Assembly: GCA_029718625.1 (NCBI GenBank)
Contig: CM056376.1
Span: 78,491,386-78,555,385 of the forward strand
Length of the DNA stretch: 64,000 bases
Direction: 5' to 3'
Origin: Synaphobranchus kaupii
Taxonomy: Eukaryota > Chordata > Actinopteri > Anguilliformes > Synaphobranchidae
The notes beneath the pieces are model-generated. The model saw nothing but the letters and a program-made list of their open reading frames with translations, did no database searches and was not told the DNA's origin. This document shows, in pieces, positions 23,691 to 35,086 of this stretch. Each line of letters starts with the position of its first letter. The stretch's first letter is position 1. The position numbers and the translations under genes were made by a program.

Positions 23691-24713
23691 ATGTGAGCTA
23701 GGGCTGAAAGAGTCATTGATTTTATATCGATATCACAATTTGAAACAATGCAATTAACAAATCGCAAAAACTGAAATTTTTTACTTTATGCAATGCAGCG
23801 TCTGACCAGCTTCATTGTGTTTTTTTGCCCCTGGAGAAACAACTCTGAGCCTGATGGTGGTGACAAACAGAAAATTATTTTGCCAGCCTCCATTGCCAGC
23901 CTTGTGACACCGCCTCCATTCATTTCAATGCAAGGTGGCTGGCCGCATCCGCAAGGCATGTTGGGATTGCTGGCGATACGGAGCTAGCCGGAGAAGTGGC
24001 GGGGGAGTTGGTCAGAATTTATCTTCCAGGTCTAGGTGGCACAACTTCGAGTTGCGATAACCCACCAGATTTGGTCCCCCTACTTCCCCCTATTAATTCC
24101 ATAGTTCCATCATGGAGGATACGTTAATAACATGCCGATGACAGCGTAGTACTATTCATAATATATATGGTATTTACGAACAAATTTGTGCTCCTGTACT
24201 GTTTGTTGCAAAGCTGCAAGCGACAAACTAGTTATTAATGTCACGTTTAGCAGAAGGAAAAACAGCACTACAGCTGGCTGACTAGCTTGTTCTGATCAAT
24301 ATGAACAGCGACACGTGGCTATGCTTCTGCAGCAATTGCCACAAGCTTCCTCAAACGATCCATGGCAGAGAATAATAAAAACCTATACTCCTACTTTTAT
24401 TTATGCAGTAATGTCCCTCCAAAATTTGAAAACAAAGTGAGAATGCATCCTATTTGATATCAAATTAATTAAGTTAATTCAGACCCCTTCCCCCAGTCTC
24501 AACATGCCACAAAAATAGGGCTACACCAATATAGCTAGGTTATATTCGATAGCCCAACCCAAATACAAAATGCAATCTCACATTTTCATAATTTTTATAT
24601 TTAATTCAAACTGGACAATGATAAAACATTTTTTTTATCGCAAATCATACCACAATCTCACAATATCTGTCAAAAATTGCAATTAGATATTTCATTTCAG
24701 CCCTAATGTGAGT
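23691..24713. mobile_element. hAT-type non-autonomous element with 8-bp target duplication
   Basis: The element (23699-24705, 1007 bp) starts TAGGGCTGAAA and ends TTTCAGCCCTA. It is flanked by ATGTGAGC (23691-23698) and ATGTGAGT (24706-24713), an 8-bp duplication with one later change, as expected of hAT transposition. The ends are AT-rich with ATATCGATATCAC and TATCGCAAATCATACC words. No transposase is visible inside. Confidence 0.85.
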
Positions 24714-25179
24714 TTAGCTATAGACTGCAGTGTGAAAAGAAGCAGATTGGCAACACCACGTGTTTTGCAAATGTGGCTGCGGTTGCAGATAGCTCACCAT
24801 TCCAAATTAGGGTGGGAATTGGAAATTCTCGCCCCCATGTTTGGCACCATATTAAGATAGTAATAATAATAATAAAAAAATAAAAATGCACCAGTGAATT
24901 TATGGATGACACCAATCTGCCGCTCAAAGCTCTCTTGTGCCCTGCTGACAGATGATTCCCCCTCGTTGCTGGTCTCAATACAACAGTATGACTGTAGCTG
25001 ATGTTTTTTGATTATAAATGTCAATCTGTTGTTGTTTTTTGTGTGTATGGATAAATTGTAAACTCTTCTGAACATACTGAATCCTCCACCTACTCTCTCA
25101 CCATTGGACAGTAACGAAATGCAACGTAATTTTGATTTCCTTCTCACAATTCAGTGGTTCTGAATTGCATGTGTTAAGG

Positions 25180-25440
25180 CAGGGGTGGGCAAGTAAAGTG
25201 CTTGTGTTTCTGGCTTTTATTCAAACTTCTGCTCATTATCCCAATCATTTACGCAATCTGACATTTTTTTCAATTTTTAATGAGCTCATGAATGGAACTG
25301 TAGACTGTTCTTGTGGCACAATATAAAATTTTGTGGTCGTATCTACGAGTGAACCAGTGCTGTATAAGGTGATTAGCTAATTAAGCCAAGGTACAGTAAT
25401 TTATGAGGAAAACCTGCATGCACCGGCCTTCAGGGAAGCA
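25180..25440. mobile_element. Degenerate hAT-like MITE fragment
   Basis: CAGGGGTGGGCAA at the left and AACCTGCATGCACCGGCCTTCAGGG at the right (quoted as two words: AACCTGCATGCACC and GGCCTTCAGGG) match the ends of a common fish hAT MITE. The final terminus and the 8-bp duplication are not found, so it is probably truncated. Confidence 0.45.
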
Positions 25441-27497
25441 TCAGCAGAGAATGTTCTTGCTCTATAATCACTGCCTGAAGCTGGAGTCCCACCTACACAA
25501 TAATGTGGTTGTCAAAAATAATAATAATAATAATAACAACATTTTATTTTCTATAGCTGCTCAAAGACAAAATATTAACTCCCCATCAGTTTATTAGCAA
25601 AGCACACCCCCACATGTGAATGCCCACAGTTAGCAGGAGTTATGCCATATTTGAGCGAGACGTTCGGCAGGCTCAATATGAGCATAACACTTGATGTTAT
25701 TAAGGACCCTGGGTGCAATGAGAGATACTTTTTAAAGGCTCTCTTTTGACCGTTCCTTTCTGCTCGCAAAAGGCTGCTTTTGACAGACTCTCAGCTGCTC
25801 AGCTTCAGCATGGCCTTATCTTGTGTAGCAATAGGCCTTCCATACAAAAAGGTGATGCTGCAATGCAAGATACTCCAAAGAAAAACAACAAAAACCACCC
25901 AAGAACAAAAATAGTACAGCGCAATTGCTAAATACTAAGACTGTTTTGGAGCTTGTGGAAATGTTTTACATAAACTGAATTCCTTAGAGGAATTTCAAGC
26001 AGTGTCATTATACAAATTTAACTGACAAGCTGCTGCTATGTGCTCTGTTACTTTAAAACCTTCTTTGTGTTGTTGTCAGTAAAGCCCATGAGAGATTAAA
26101 GCTTTAAGAATTATCATTTTGGCAATCAGGAGTTATAATTACCTTCACACCTTCTGCAGAAACCAACAAAAATTACCGCTGAGAAACTGATTATGACAAC
26201 CCAGTTTCTGCGGAAGAATACGCACCTGATAGCCAGCCAGCATCTCCTGGAGTTATAAGAAATGTATACAATTCAAATGTGGATGAAGGGGGAGTCAATA
26301 ATTTTACCAATACCTCTGCAGGACTACGAAACAGAGGAGGCAACTGCATGCCATTGTGCTAACCCACAGCTTGTTTCTTTCTCATGTTGCTGGCCTTAAT
26401 GAGCAAATACTGACAGCTTGAAAATGCACAGACAAGCATATTGATTCCAAGCAGCACTGAGGATAACTGACCTCTGTTAATCTGATTTGACAAATAAGAA
26501 GGTTATACCATACTGCTTACTGTCCACATATCTTGAGTCACTTTTACAAGGTAACATTTTTACTGTCAAGTCACTTCTTTAGTTGCTCTGCATAGGTGAA
26601 GGTCATCAAACAGACATGGAGATGTCAGCCTTAAGCTTTGCAGACTCATCCATTTAGTGGATAAAAATTGTGATCAATGACTGAAGAAGATTTTCATTGC
26701 ATCCGTAACAGAAAGGAAGCTTTCGCATTATTTTATCACTAGTTCTCATTCCTTCAACTGAGGTCCATAGAAAATTGGTGACCTCCGAGACCATTTCCCT
26801 TGGCACTGAAGCCACTGTCTCCTTGCGACAGCTCTCTGTCATGTTTCCGCCCACGTGTCTGGAAGACTGACCTAAGCACAGCCACAGGAAGACAGATTCA
26901 GAGGCGTCCTTGGGGTATGACCTGGACAGTGTCAGTGCTCTTGATGTTAATACCATTTACTATCCTTCAGACCCAAGGACTCGCCAGTGACTCACAGTAA
27001 TGGTCTCATTACATCCATTGTCTCAGCCCAGGTCAAAGGTTAAAAAAAAAAAATTTAAAAAAAAAAAAATGAGCAGGTACAAGCAATTTGACTGTCAGCC
27101 AGAACCGTCTGGAGGGAAAAATGGGGAAAGGGCCTGTCTCATTGAAAATGAGATTTTGCTTAATAGGTGGAATAAGTAGAGTGGACATTGAGTAGATTGC
27201 TCATTGCTTTACGGAGTGGAAGGAAGAGATGAAGCGAAATCTACTCAACATCTACTCTACTCAGCAAACCTTGTACATATTCCACCCATTAAGTAAAGCC
27301 ATCTTTGGAAACTTGACAGGTTGAATACAGAAGCTGCATTTTAATGGGAATCTTGTTAAGAAAACAGGCGAAGAAGCCATACCTAACCCATCGGCAACAG
27401 CCTTTAACCCTGCCGATGCCATGTGTACTTCTGCGACACTGTTAAGACCAGAGTGATCCTTTAGCTTCTTTCAGTTGTTTTTACATTTCAAACCAGT
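25441..27497. other. Apparently single-copy DNA with simple repeats
   Basis: Contains an AAT microsatellite (25517-25536) and A-runs at 27041-27069. A 100-codon minus-strand frame (26654-26956) shows no domain. No gene called. Confidence 0.4.
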
Positions 27498-28482
27498 CTA
27501 CTTCTAGGGTTGTTCGATGTCAACAAATTTCACATCGTCACATCGACAAATCAAACATCGGCTTGCTGCAATTTTTTTTATTAGGCTATTGCAATATAAT
27601 TTGTTCGGCAAAGCATGGCCAATTATTTGTAGCCTGTTTAATTTAGCAATTAAGCATTGGCTATTCAAATGTTTTTTATGAACTTAATAAATAAACATAA
27701 ATAAACTTTCATGTCCTTTTGAACTAAAACACAACTGTTTTGTGATTTTATAATTTGAATGGTTCATTACACTACACAATCGGTGAAAAAGCCCTGCATC
27801 TCTCCACAATGCGCTCGGACCGGTAAAGATGAGCAATAATGTCAATGCTCCGTTTGATTACTGAGACAAGAAAATGACAGGCTATAGGGCTACGTTTCTC
27901 ACCTTATCCGACAGTGTGCCTATAGTGCTAGCAGTGGATCGCATTCCCATACAGATGGCCCTTTCCTTGTTGCACGCGTAATTTGGAGATGGCACCTCGT
28001 TTTGCTTTCCCCTTGCATAAACAGCGATGCGATCATTTTGAGAAGGCAATATGTAGCTCAGAAAAAATGACCCAAAACCATTTGCTACTTTTTAGCTATA
28101 TTTTTCCAGAAGGGACAAATCAGAGGAAAAAAGGTGAATCCATAAACAGTCTCGACATAGCCTAGAAACGGTATGATGCTCATTTCACAAGACGGAAAAC
28201 ATCAACGAGCCACCCCAGCCACCGCACGCAACAGACAATTATGGATCTATTTCCAAAGTAGTAGGCTAGACTACAGACAAACTGTACACAATTTAGCCCT
28301 ATATTGTTAATGCTTGTGATTATATATAAGCTGGAAAATGTGGAAAGTTGTTTTGGGAGTCTGCACATGCTGTGAGAAAAAAACTAACAAAAAACCATTT
28401 TGGTCTAACGTAAAAGTCACATCGTCACTGGCACAGCACATCATCGATGTCATCGGCCATCGGCACAACCATATCTACTTCT
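27498..28482. mobile_element. hAT-type element with perfect 8-bp target duplication
   Basis: The element (27506-28474, 969 bp) is flanked by identical CTACTTCT at 27498-27505 and 28475-28482. Left end AGGGTTGTTCGATG and right end CATCGGCACAACCATAT are imperfect inverted repeats of the GGTTGT-CGATG type, and both subterminal regions are rich in CATCG words. No transposase frame is preserved inside (the 60- and 62-codon frames lack motifs), so it is non-autonomous. Confidence 0.85.
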
Positions 28483-28754
28483 GAAACCAACCGTTGTTCG
28501 TTCATCCTTTAAAAAGACGCACATGTAGTATGCACATGTAGCAGGCCAGTCCATCCATTATATTTGCACAGAGTGTTGGTCCTGAACTGCAGGATCCTTT
28601 TTCCACTCACCAAAGTTCTGTCGGATTCCACCAGGACCTGGGACTCAGCAAAAGGCTCCATGGCTTCCAAGCGTCTGCTCCAACGTCCTGTTCCTCAGCA
28701 GCACGCAAAGGCCTGCATTCCAGTCAACTCGGCTTAGGGACCTGTCAAGAGGCA

Positions 28755-29575
28755 CATCAGGCACACTTAATCAAAACCAAACACAGCAGGTACGCTCAAT
28801 CAAAAACGGAATACATCAAAAACATTTATTCTATGACACAGCACAGCATAAACCGGCACCTTGTATAAGTCCATAAAATCTCCGTTGCGAGCCGCCCTCG
28901 CTGTGTGTGATACAGACGACACCTGATTCTGAGAGGACCACTTGAGGATGAGGGTGGGGGTTGGGTTGCGTGGGGGGGGGTTTGGGACGCAGCCGCTCGG
29001 CTTCAAAGAGAGCCTGGCACGTTCAGTCGACACAAGATAACAGCAAGTGCACTCAATCTAGATCAAAACACGCAATGCCAACAATGACGCACTCAAAGCA
29101 AAAGCACAGCAAAATCACTCAGCAGCAGAGCATGCCAGAGCACGCCAAGGACACTTAGTGAGTATCGGAGCATACCAAGCACATTCACAGGCTACACCTG
29201 AATCCAGCCTGTCAAGCTTTCTCTGAGCCCCTACCCAACTTGGGCCAGTCCCAAAAATACACTGCGATGTCTCAAAACCTGACTCTGAGCGGACCACTCG
29301 AGGACAGGGTTTGGTACGCAGCCACTAGGATTCAAATTGCACCAGACACATTCAATCAACACCAGATCACAGCAGGCAAGCTCAATCAACATCAGAGGAC
29401 ACTGGTTTCACTCAATCAGAAGCGGAACGCGCCAGGCAAACTCAATCAACATTATAGCACAACAGGCACAGTCACTCACCATCAGAGCACAGCAGGCAAA
29501 CTCAATCAACTTCAAAGCGGGAAGACAAACTCAAACAGTACCAGAGCAGGCCAAGCAAATTCAATCAAACTGTAC
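28755..29575. repeat. Degenerate minisatellite, 30-bp period
   Basis: Variants of GCAGGCAAACTCAATCAACA followed by about ten further bases repeat most clearly at 29336-29570. More diverged units occur at 28755-28800 and 29030-29200. A higher-order repeat also shows: CCTGATTCTGAGAGGACCAC near 28921 matches CCTGACTCTGAGCGGACCAC near 29277, each followed by GGGACGCAGCC/GGTACGCAGCC and then repeat units. In the plus frame 29240-29608 the unit reads as ten codons (AGKLNQHQ-like) with no stop. This follows from a period divisible by three; there is no other sign of a gene. Confidence 0.8.
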
Positions 29576-30003
29576 AATGTCGAGATCTGGCATGAAAAGT
29601 TACTTTAGCTCGGGCTGCTGGTTACGTAGGTGAAAATTTCCATGTCAGGATATTGAAAAAGGACACAAAAAACATGTCCTGTCAGGTGCAACATATGAGT
29701 GTACAGATTGCCAAATTGTCACATTTTTACATTCCCTGCTCTGTGAGTCTTTGTGGATCTGGACACATTCTTCCTGTCGTGTGATGGTTGTCGTAAGCTA
29801 CGATAATTAGGGCAGGAAAGGATACCTTCCGCCGATTTCAGCGATGGACTAAGAAGGAGACTCTGCCACGGAATTTTCAAATGTGTGACTGAACTTCATC
29901 TGATAATAAGGCATACTGCACCTTATGAAGCATGGCTGCATTTAATTGTGGCTATGTGTCCATGCAGGCTCTCAGCTTTTTCTGAATAAATGTTCAGATA
30001 ATG
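29576..30003. other. No gene seen
   Basis: Single-copy-like DNA between the minisatellite and the Tc1-like element; nothing recognised. Confidence 0.4.
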
Positions 30004-30224
30004 TACAGTCAAGCCGGAAAGTCTGCACACTCCTTTCACCTTCTCCACGTTTTATTACATTACAGACTTATACTACAATAGATTGAGTTCATTTTTTGCC
30101 TCAAACATCTACACACAATAGCCAATAATGACGAAGTGAAAACAGGTTTTTAGAAAATAGGCAATTTTATTTTACTGACAAAATTAGGTTATTTAGGGGT
30201 TACATATCTGTACACACCCTTAGC

Positions 30225-31244
30225 CTAATACTTGGTTGCTGCACCTTTGGCAGCGATTACAGCTTCAAGGCGTCTTGGGAAAGAAGCTACGAGCTTGGCA
30301 CACTTGTTTCTGGACATTTTTGCCCATTCCTCTTGGCATATCCTTGCAAGCTCCGTCAGGTTGGATGGGGAGCGTCGGTACACAGCCATTTTCAGCTCTT
30401 TCCACAGATGTTCAATTGGATTCAGGTCTGGGCTCTGGCTGGGCCACTCAAGGACATGCACAGACTTTCTCCGAAGCCACTCCTTTGTTCTCTTGGCTGT
30501 GTGCTTCGGGTCGTTGTCATGTTGGAAGGTAAACCTTCGCCCCAGTCTGAGGTCCAGAGCGCTCTGGAGCAGGTTTTCTTCAAGGATCTCGGTGTACTTA
30601 GCTGCATTCATCTTTCCCTCTATCAGGACTAGTTGCCCCGTTCCCGCTGCTGAAAAACATCCCCACATCATGATGCTGCCACCGCCATGCTTCACTGTAG
30701 GGATGGTATTAGCCAGGTGATGAGCGGTGCCTGGTTTCCTCCAGACGTGACGCTTGGTATTCAGGCCAAAAAGCTCAATTTTGGTTTCATCAGACCAGAG
30801 AATATTGATTCTCATGGTTTGAGAGTCTTCTAGGTGCCTTTTGGCAAACTCCAAGCGGACTGTGATGTGCCTTTTACTAAGGAGGGGCTTCCGTCTGGCC
30901 ACTCTACCATAAAGGCCTGATTGGTGGAGTGCTGCCTGGATGGTTGATCTTCTGAAAGGTTCTCCCATCTCCACAAGGATACGCTGGAGCTCTGTCAGAG
31001 TGACCCTCGGGTTCCTGCTCACCTCCCTGGCCAAGGCCCGTCTTCCTCGATTGCTCAGTTTGGCCGGGCGGCCAGGTCTAGGAAGATTCTTGGTGGTTCC
31101 AAACTTCTTCCATTTACGAATGATGGTAGCCACTGTGCTCTTTGGGACCTGTAAAGCTGCAGAGATTTTTCCGTACCCTTCTCCAGATCTATGCCTTGAC
31201 ACAATCCTGTTTCTGAGGTCTGCAGATATTTCCTTTGACCCTAT
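30225..31244 (-). pseudogene. Tc1-like DD34E transposase, full-length frame without its start codon
   Basis: This enzyme cuts the element out by binding its terminal repeats and re-inserts it at TA. The frame is open for 339 codons, the usual length for the family. A paired helix-turn-helix DNA-binding region (about residues 15-120) includes VPKSTVATIIRKWKKFG and the GRPAKLSNRGRR linker. The catalytic triad is complete: Asp in LWSDETKIELFG, Asp in FQHDNDPKHT, and Glu 35 residues later in SPDLNPIEHLWKEL (34 residues between, DD34E). A glycine-rich HGGGSIMMWGCF box is present. The codon where the family starts (31242-31244), matching ATG in copy 2, reads ATA. No other in-frame ATG exists before the stop further upstream. 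The next ATG would remove about 80 residues of the DNA-binding region. A GTG at 31200-31202 is the only alternative. The gene is therefore probably dead or very weakly translated, although otherwise intact. Confidence 0.9.
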
Positions 31245-31284
31245 GGCTTGGAGTTTGCTCTGACATGCACTGTCAACTGTGGGA

Positions 31285-31295
31285 CCTTATATAGG
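31285..31295 (-). promoter_or_regulatory. TATA-like box of the Tc1-like transposase
   Basis: On the minus strand CCTATATAAGG lies about 40 bp upstream of the expected start codon. The identical word lies at the same place in copy 2 (61151-61160). Position and sequence suit a core promoter; function is inferred. Confidence 0.6.
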
Positions 31296-31655
31296 CAGGT
31301 GTTGGCAATCCCCAATCATGTCCAATCAATTGAATTTATCACAGGTGGACTCCAATTAAGTTGTAGAAACATCTCAAGCAGTATCAGTGGAAACAAAATG
31401 CACCTCAGCTCACTTTTGGGTGTCATATGATATTTTACATTTAGATTTTTAATAAATTAGCACAAATGTCTAAAAACCTGTTTTCACTTTGTCATTATGG
31501 GCTATTTTGTGTAGAATTTTGAGACAAAAAATGAACTCAATCTATTGTAGAATATGTCTGTAACGTAATAAAACGTGGAGAAGGTGAAAGGAGTGTGCAG
31601 ACTTTCCGGCTTGACTGTACTCAAGGGATACACAAGGGAGGCACACCAGCAGAGG

Positions 31656-31960
31656 TGCGTTCAAATTCAGCGAACAAGACGAATGTTTGCGAACGTTTGC
31701 AAACTATTTCAAACTTTTTTCCGTTAGCTTTGTGTTCGCCGCAAACGTTTGCAAACATAAGCGAACGGTCTGAAAAGGTAGTTTGCGGCGAACAAAAATG
31801 GACGCTGGACTGAGGGAAATGTGTTCCCATGGAGATTTCAATTGAAGATACCGGCAATGCAAACAATTTGGAACATTCTTAAAAAGCCGTTCAAATTTAA
31901 CCGTTCAAAGAAAACATGTTTGCCACGCACGTTCGGCTCTGTTCGCTGAATTTGAACGCA
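31656..31960. mobile_element. 305-bp MITE with 21-bp perfect inverted ends
   Basis: TGCGTTCAAATTCAGCGAAC and one more base at the left (31656-31676) is exactly complementary to 31940-31960. Inside, GCAAACGTTTGCAAAC and GTTCGCCGCAAAC/GTTTGCGGCGAAC form further dyads, so the single strand would fold extensively. The element lies only 37 bp from the end of the Tc1-like copy. No exact target duplication was identified (CAGAGG at the left, CAGAGC slightly offset at the right), so the superfamily is open. Confidence 0.75.
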
Positions 31961-34900
31961 AACAGAGCACGCTGGATGAGTATGGATATGTTAACATTTT
32001 AAAGAAAATATAACTTTATAGAAGGTCACAAACATTTTCATGAAAAAAATGAGGAAACAATACATGGAAAATGTATTTATGTATTGACCTATATTACCAT
32101 TTTAGTATTAAATAGATATTTTAATCATTATTACTATTAGCTATAGATAACACTTTTTTCCATTTTAACAATATTATTAACAATGAAGGTCTTCTATATT
32201 GTCTTACACAATCTCACAGTGATTTACAGTGGAGGGGCCACTTTATACATTGGCCACTTTGCGCCAGAAAGTGCAACACCATATCCTTGTATGAAATGGT
32301 GAAATGTAATTGCATGCATAATGCTTTCAGTGGAAAATTTAAATTTACACAAGGCTAGCAATTAATTCAAAATCACTCTTACTACAAACCATCTGGCCAG
32401 CAGTCTGTCGTCAGACACCTTCAGTGACAGTGACAGTCTCAATATCATTTTGCAAAAATATCTTCCCCACAGACAGAACTGTTCTCTCTCATCTACCACT
32501 GCTTCACAGAACTGTATCGAAATTGCCTTGAGGAAATACAACCTTAAAAATATTAACGAAAATGAGATCATGTATACACACCTTTTGAAGAGCACAATGA
32601 CTTTAATGAGAACATTCACATCATTGAGAACATTCACATCATCACATCATCAGAGAAGATCTGTAGGCTATAGGCCTATTTCTTTGATTGTGTTCACAAC
32701 TGAGCAGGCATGTTTGACAGTGGCCTTAAATAAGGTGCATGTGCTATTTTTAAGGAATGGGCGCACAGTTACAGTGCCGACACCCTCCATCACGGTGACC
32801 TGAGTACAATTAAAGGTTCTTCTCAAACACCAAGCCTAGCCTGTTCTCCATTTAGCGGCCAGCCATCTGACAAGAAAATGACACAGAGTTAAGTTGAAGG
32901 AAGGTCTGAAGGTCAGTCCTTGAAAACCATAAACACCACTTGAGACAAAAGCTGAGAACCATCATCACCATGGATAAATGACATTTGCAGAAACAAGGAG
33001 CTTGGTGCCATTCAAAATGGTGTTCCTGGCAAAATGGTGTTTTCACCATTCCCAGTGATTTGCTATTATTGCTCTAATCCTGAGAGGATGTTTAAGATGC
33101 GAGTATAGTGTCTGTGGTGTATGGTACAGCTGCCACAGCTGTACTATTGAACGTCTTTATGAGCACCTAACAGCCACAAACATAGACACTCATCACACTT
33201 TTTCTATGCATTATCACGTTAGTGCTGTCTTAGTAAATTATTGCCCCTCTGCAATGTCTGCATACAGCTCTGATGATAAACTCTACAGTCTACACTCATT
33301 CAGAATTTATTTGAGCCATTTCAAAGAGTACTTGACAAGAATGAGAGAAATAATGGAATATTAAAAATCTAAATAAAGACCAACTAGCAGGGAGCAGACA
33401 CATTGAAATATCATCAAACCTGTGAGAATGTTTAGGCAAAAACAACCCTCCACAGCAACTGCCACATCTGTACGTGAAAATAATGTAGTTATAATCATAA
33501 ATAGTTCATAATTAAGCACAATGATTAATGCTACTGCACTCTATAGCTGCCAATTCAAGCTACTTTCTATGTTCTTTTATCTCTTTATGTTTTGTAATCT
33601 GTCCAGGTCAAGGGTACTTGCTAAATAAATAACAAAAATCAGTAATCTCATGTAATCTGTCACTGCATTTAAATTCAACAGATGCTGAAAAAAATCCCTC
33701 CATGGGGTAAGGTAATATATAAGATTATAGTAGAACATTATGTAACTGCAATCATGCTAATACTTAAATATGTCCTGTGTTCAGTGTGTCAAAAAATTAT
33801 TATGAATGTTTTTTTGGGTAATTTATAAAGTTTTTTTAATATATTGTCATTTATAAACATAATCCATTAAACAGGATAATTAGGCTTATACTTATGGATG
33901 GAAGTTCTGAATTGAATTTAAGCCATTATCGTCTGTCTTTGAACAACGCCGCTATCTGAAACAAAACCTTGCGGACCCAAAAGCATGTTACTGTCATGCC
34001 AAATCTACCCTAAAAGCAGCCTTCACAAAACCCATTTAATCGGGAACAGACCACCCACTGATTAGAAATGTGCATTAGACAGATGAGTCTGGACAATAAC
34101 ATGAGTCCCAGGGGATACTTTGATATTGCTTGCTCTACCCATGGTAAAAGCACGTTACTGTTCTGCAAGGGAAGCAAATTCTGTGCATGTACAATAACCA
34201 GTGACAACCCAGGACTCTTTCTTTATAGTCAAAGGGTTGGAAAAAACAGTATGCATTTGTAATAATTCTAGAAACAAATGTTTACTTGCAAGCAATACAC
34301 ATAACAAACCTTCTGTGACATGAATAAGCATGAAATTTCCTGAAATTTCCCACTACCAAGAACTTCCTCAGGCAAACACTGGGTGTGGAATAGCTCATGT
34401 CACATCAACTGCTGGTGGAGCGCTCCTTGATTTGTGGGCCCATCGCTCTTCTCAATGCTGACATAAAAAGTAGCATAAGCAATAGGCAAGCACTTAACGA
34501 GGCACTCAGCTGTGACTGCTCCAGGAAAACAACATCAGAAAAATCTTGAGTTGGAGTAAAGCGTTTAGGCCTATTTAAAAACTGTTCAGAATACACACTG
34601 TGCCCCACTATGACCGTGCTCTGTTAGTTCTCCCAGAATCACAGAATTCTCCCACAACCATTAAAACCGAGTGGAGGCACTACAGAAAAAGCATTATGTC
34701 AAAGGCAAGATAAAAAAATTACATGCTACACCAGTAGGGTACAAAATCTTCCAGGTAATTTTGGTAGGCTAATTTATGGATTTTCCAGGGAAAATCAACA
34801 CTCACAGTAACAATGTCATGCTTAAACAAAGCTAATAAAACACAAAAAAGTTGAAGAAAACGATAAACAAACAAAATGTGCTGAACAGGCCCAGTTATTT

Positions 34901-35083
34901 TCTGGAGACCAGGTTTATGTGACATATGATACCATCACTGCCATTGTACAGCATCTTAATCTAGATCAGGGGAAAGTTCTTGTAAGTTTGGCAAAATTTT
35001 CCAGTAAGGAAGGGCTGTGGAGTGCTGATGCCATCTGGGAGGCAGCCAAACGCATCAAGGCATCAACCTGGTAGAAGGGACTC
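31961..35083. other. About 3 kb without recognised genes
   Basis: AT-rich, apparently single-copy DNA. Small frames such as 32450-32803 plus have no motifs. A short SINE-tail-like GTCCAGGTCAAGGGTACTTG followed by AATAAATAA lies near 33602. Nothing else was seen. Confidence 0.4.
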
Positions 35084-35086
35084 TAA

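Larger units (their letters stand above)
30004..31619 (-). mobile_element. Complete Tc1-like transposon, copy 1
   Basis: The 1612-bp element (30006-31617) begins CAGTCAAGCCGGAAAGTCTG and ends with its exact inverted complement. It is flanked by TA on both sides (30004-30005 and 31618-31619), the target duplication of Tc1/mariner. Terminal inverted repeats are about 155 bp, nearly identical for the first 50 bp and more diverged inward. The single gene runs right to left. Length, TA target and DD34E transposase fit the fish Tc1-like group. A second copy in opposite orientation lies at 60799-62444. Confidence 0.97.

Noticed and set aside
30232..31263. Plus-strand frames of 98-162 codons over the Tc1-like element
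   Set aside because: They are antisense shadows of the transposase frame; similar shadows appear on the minus strand over copy 2.
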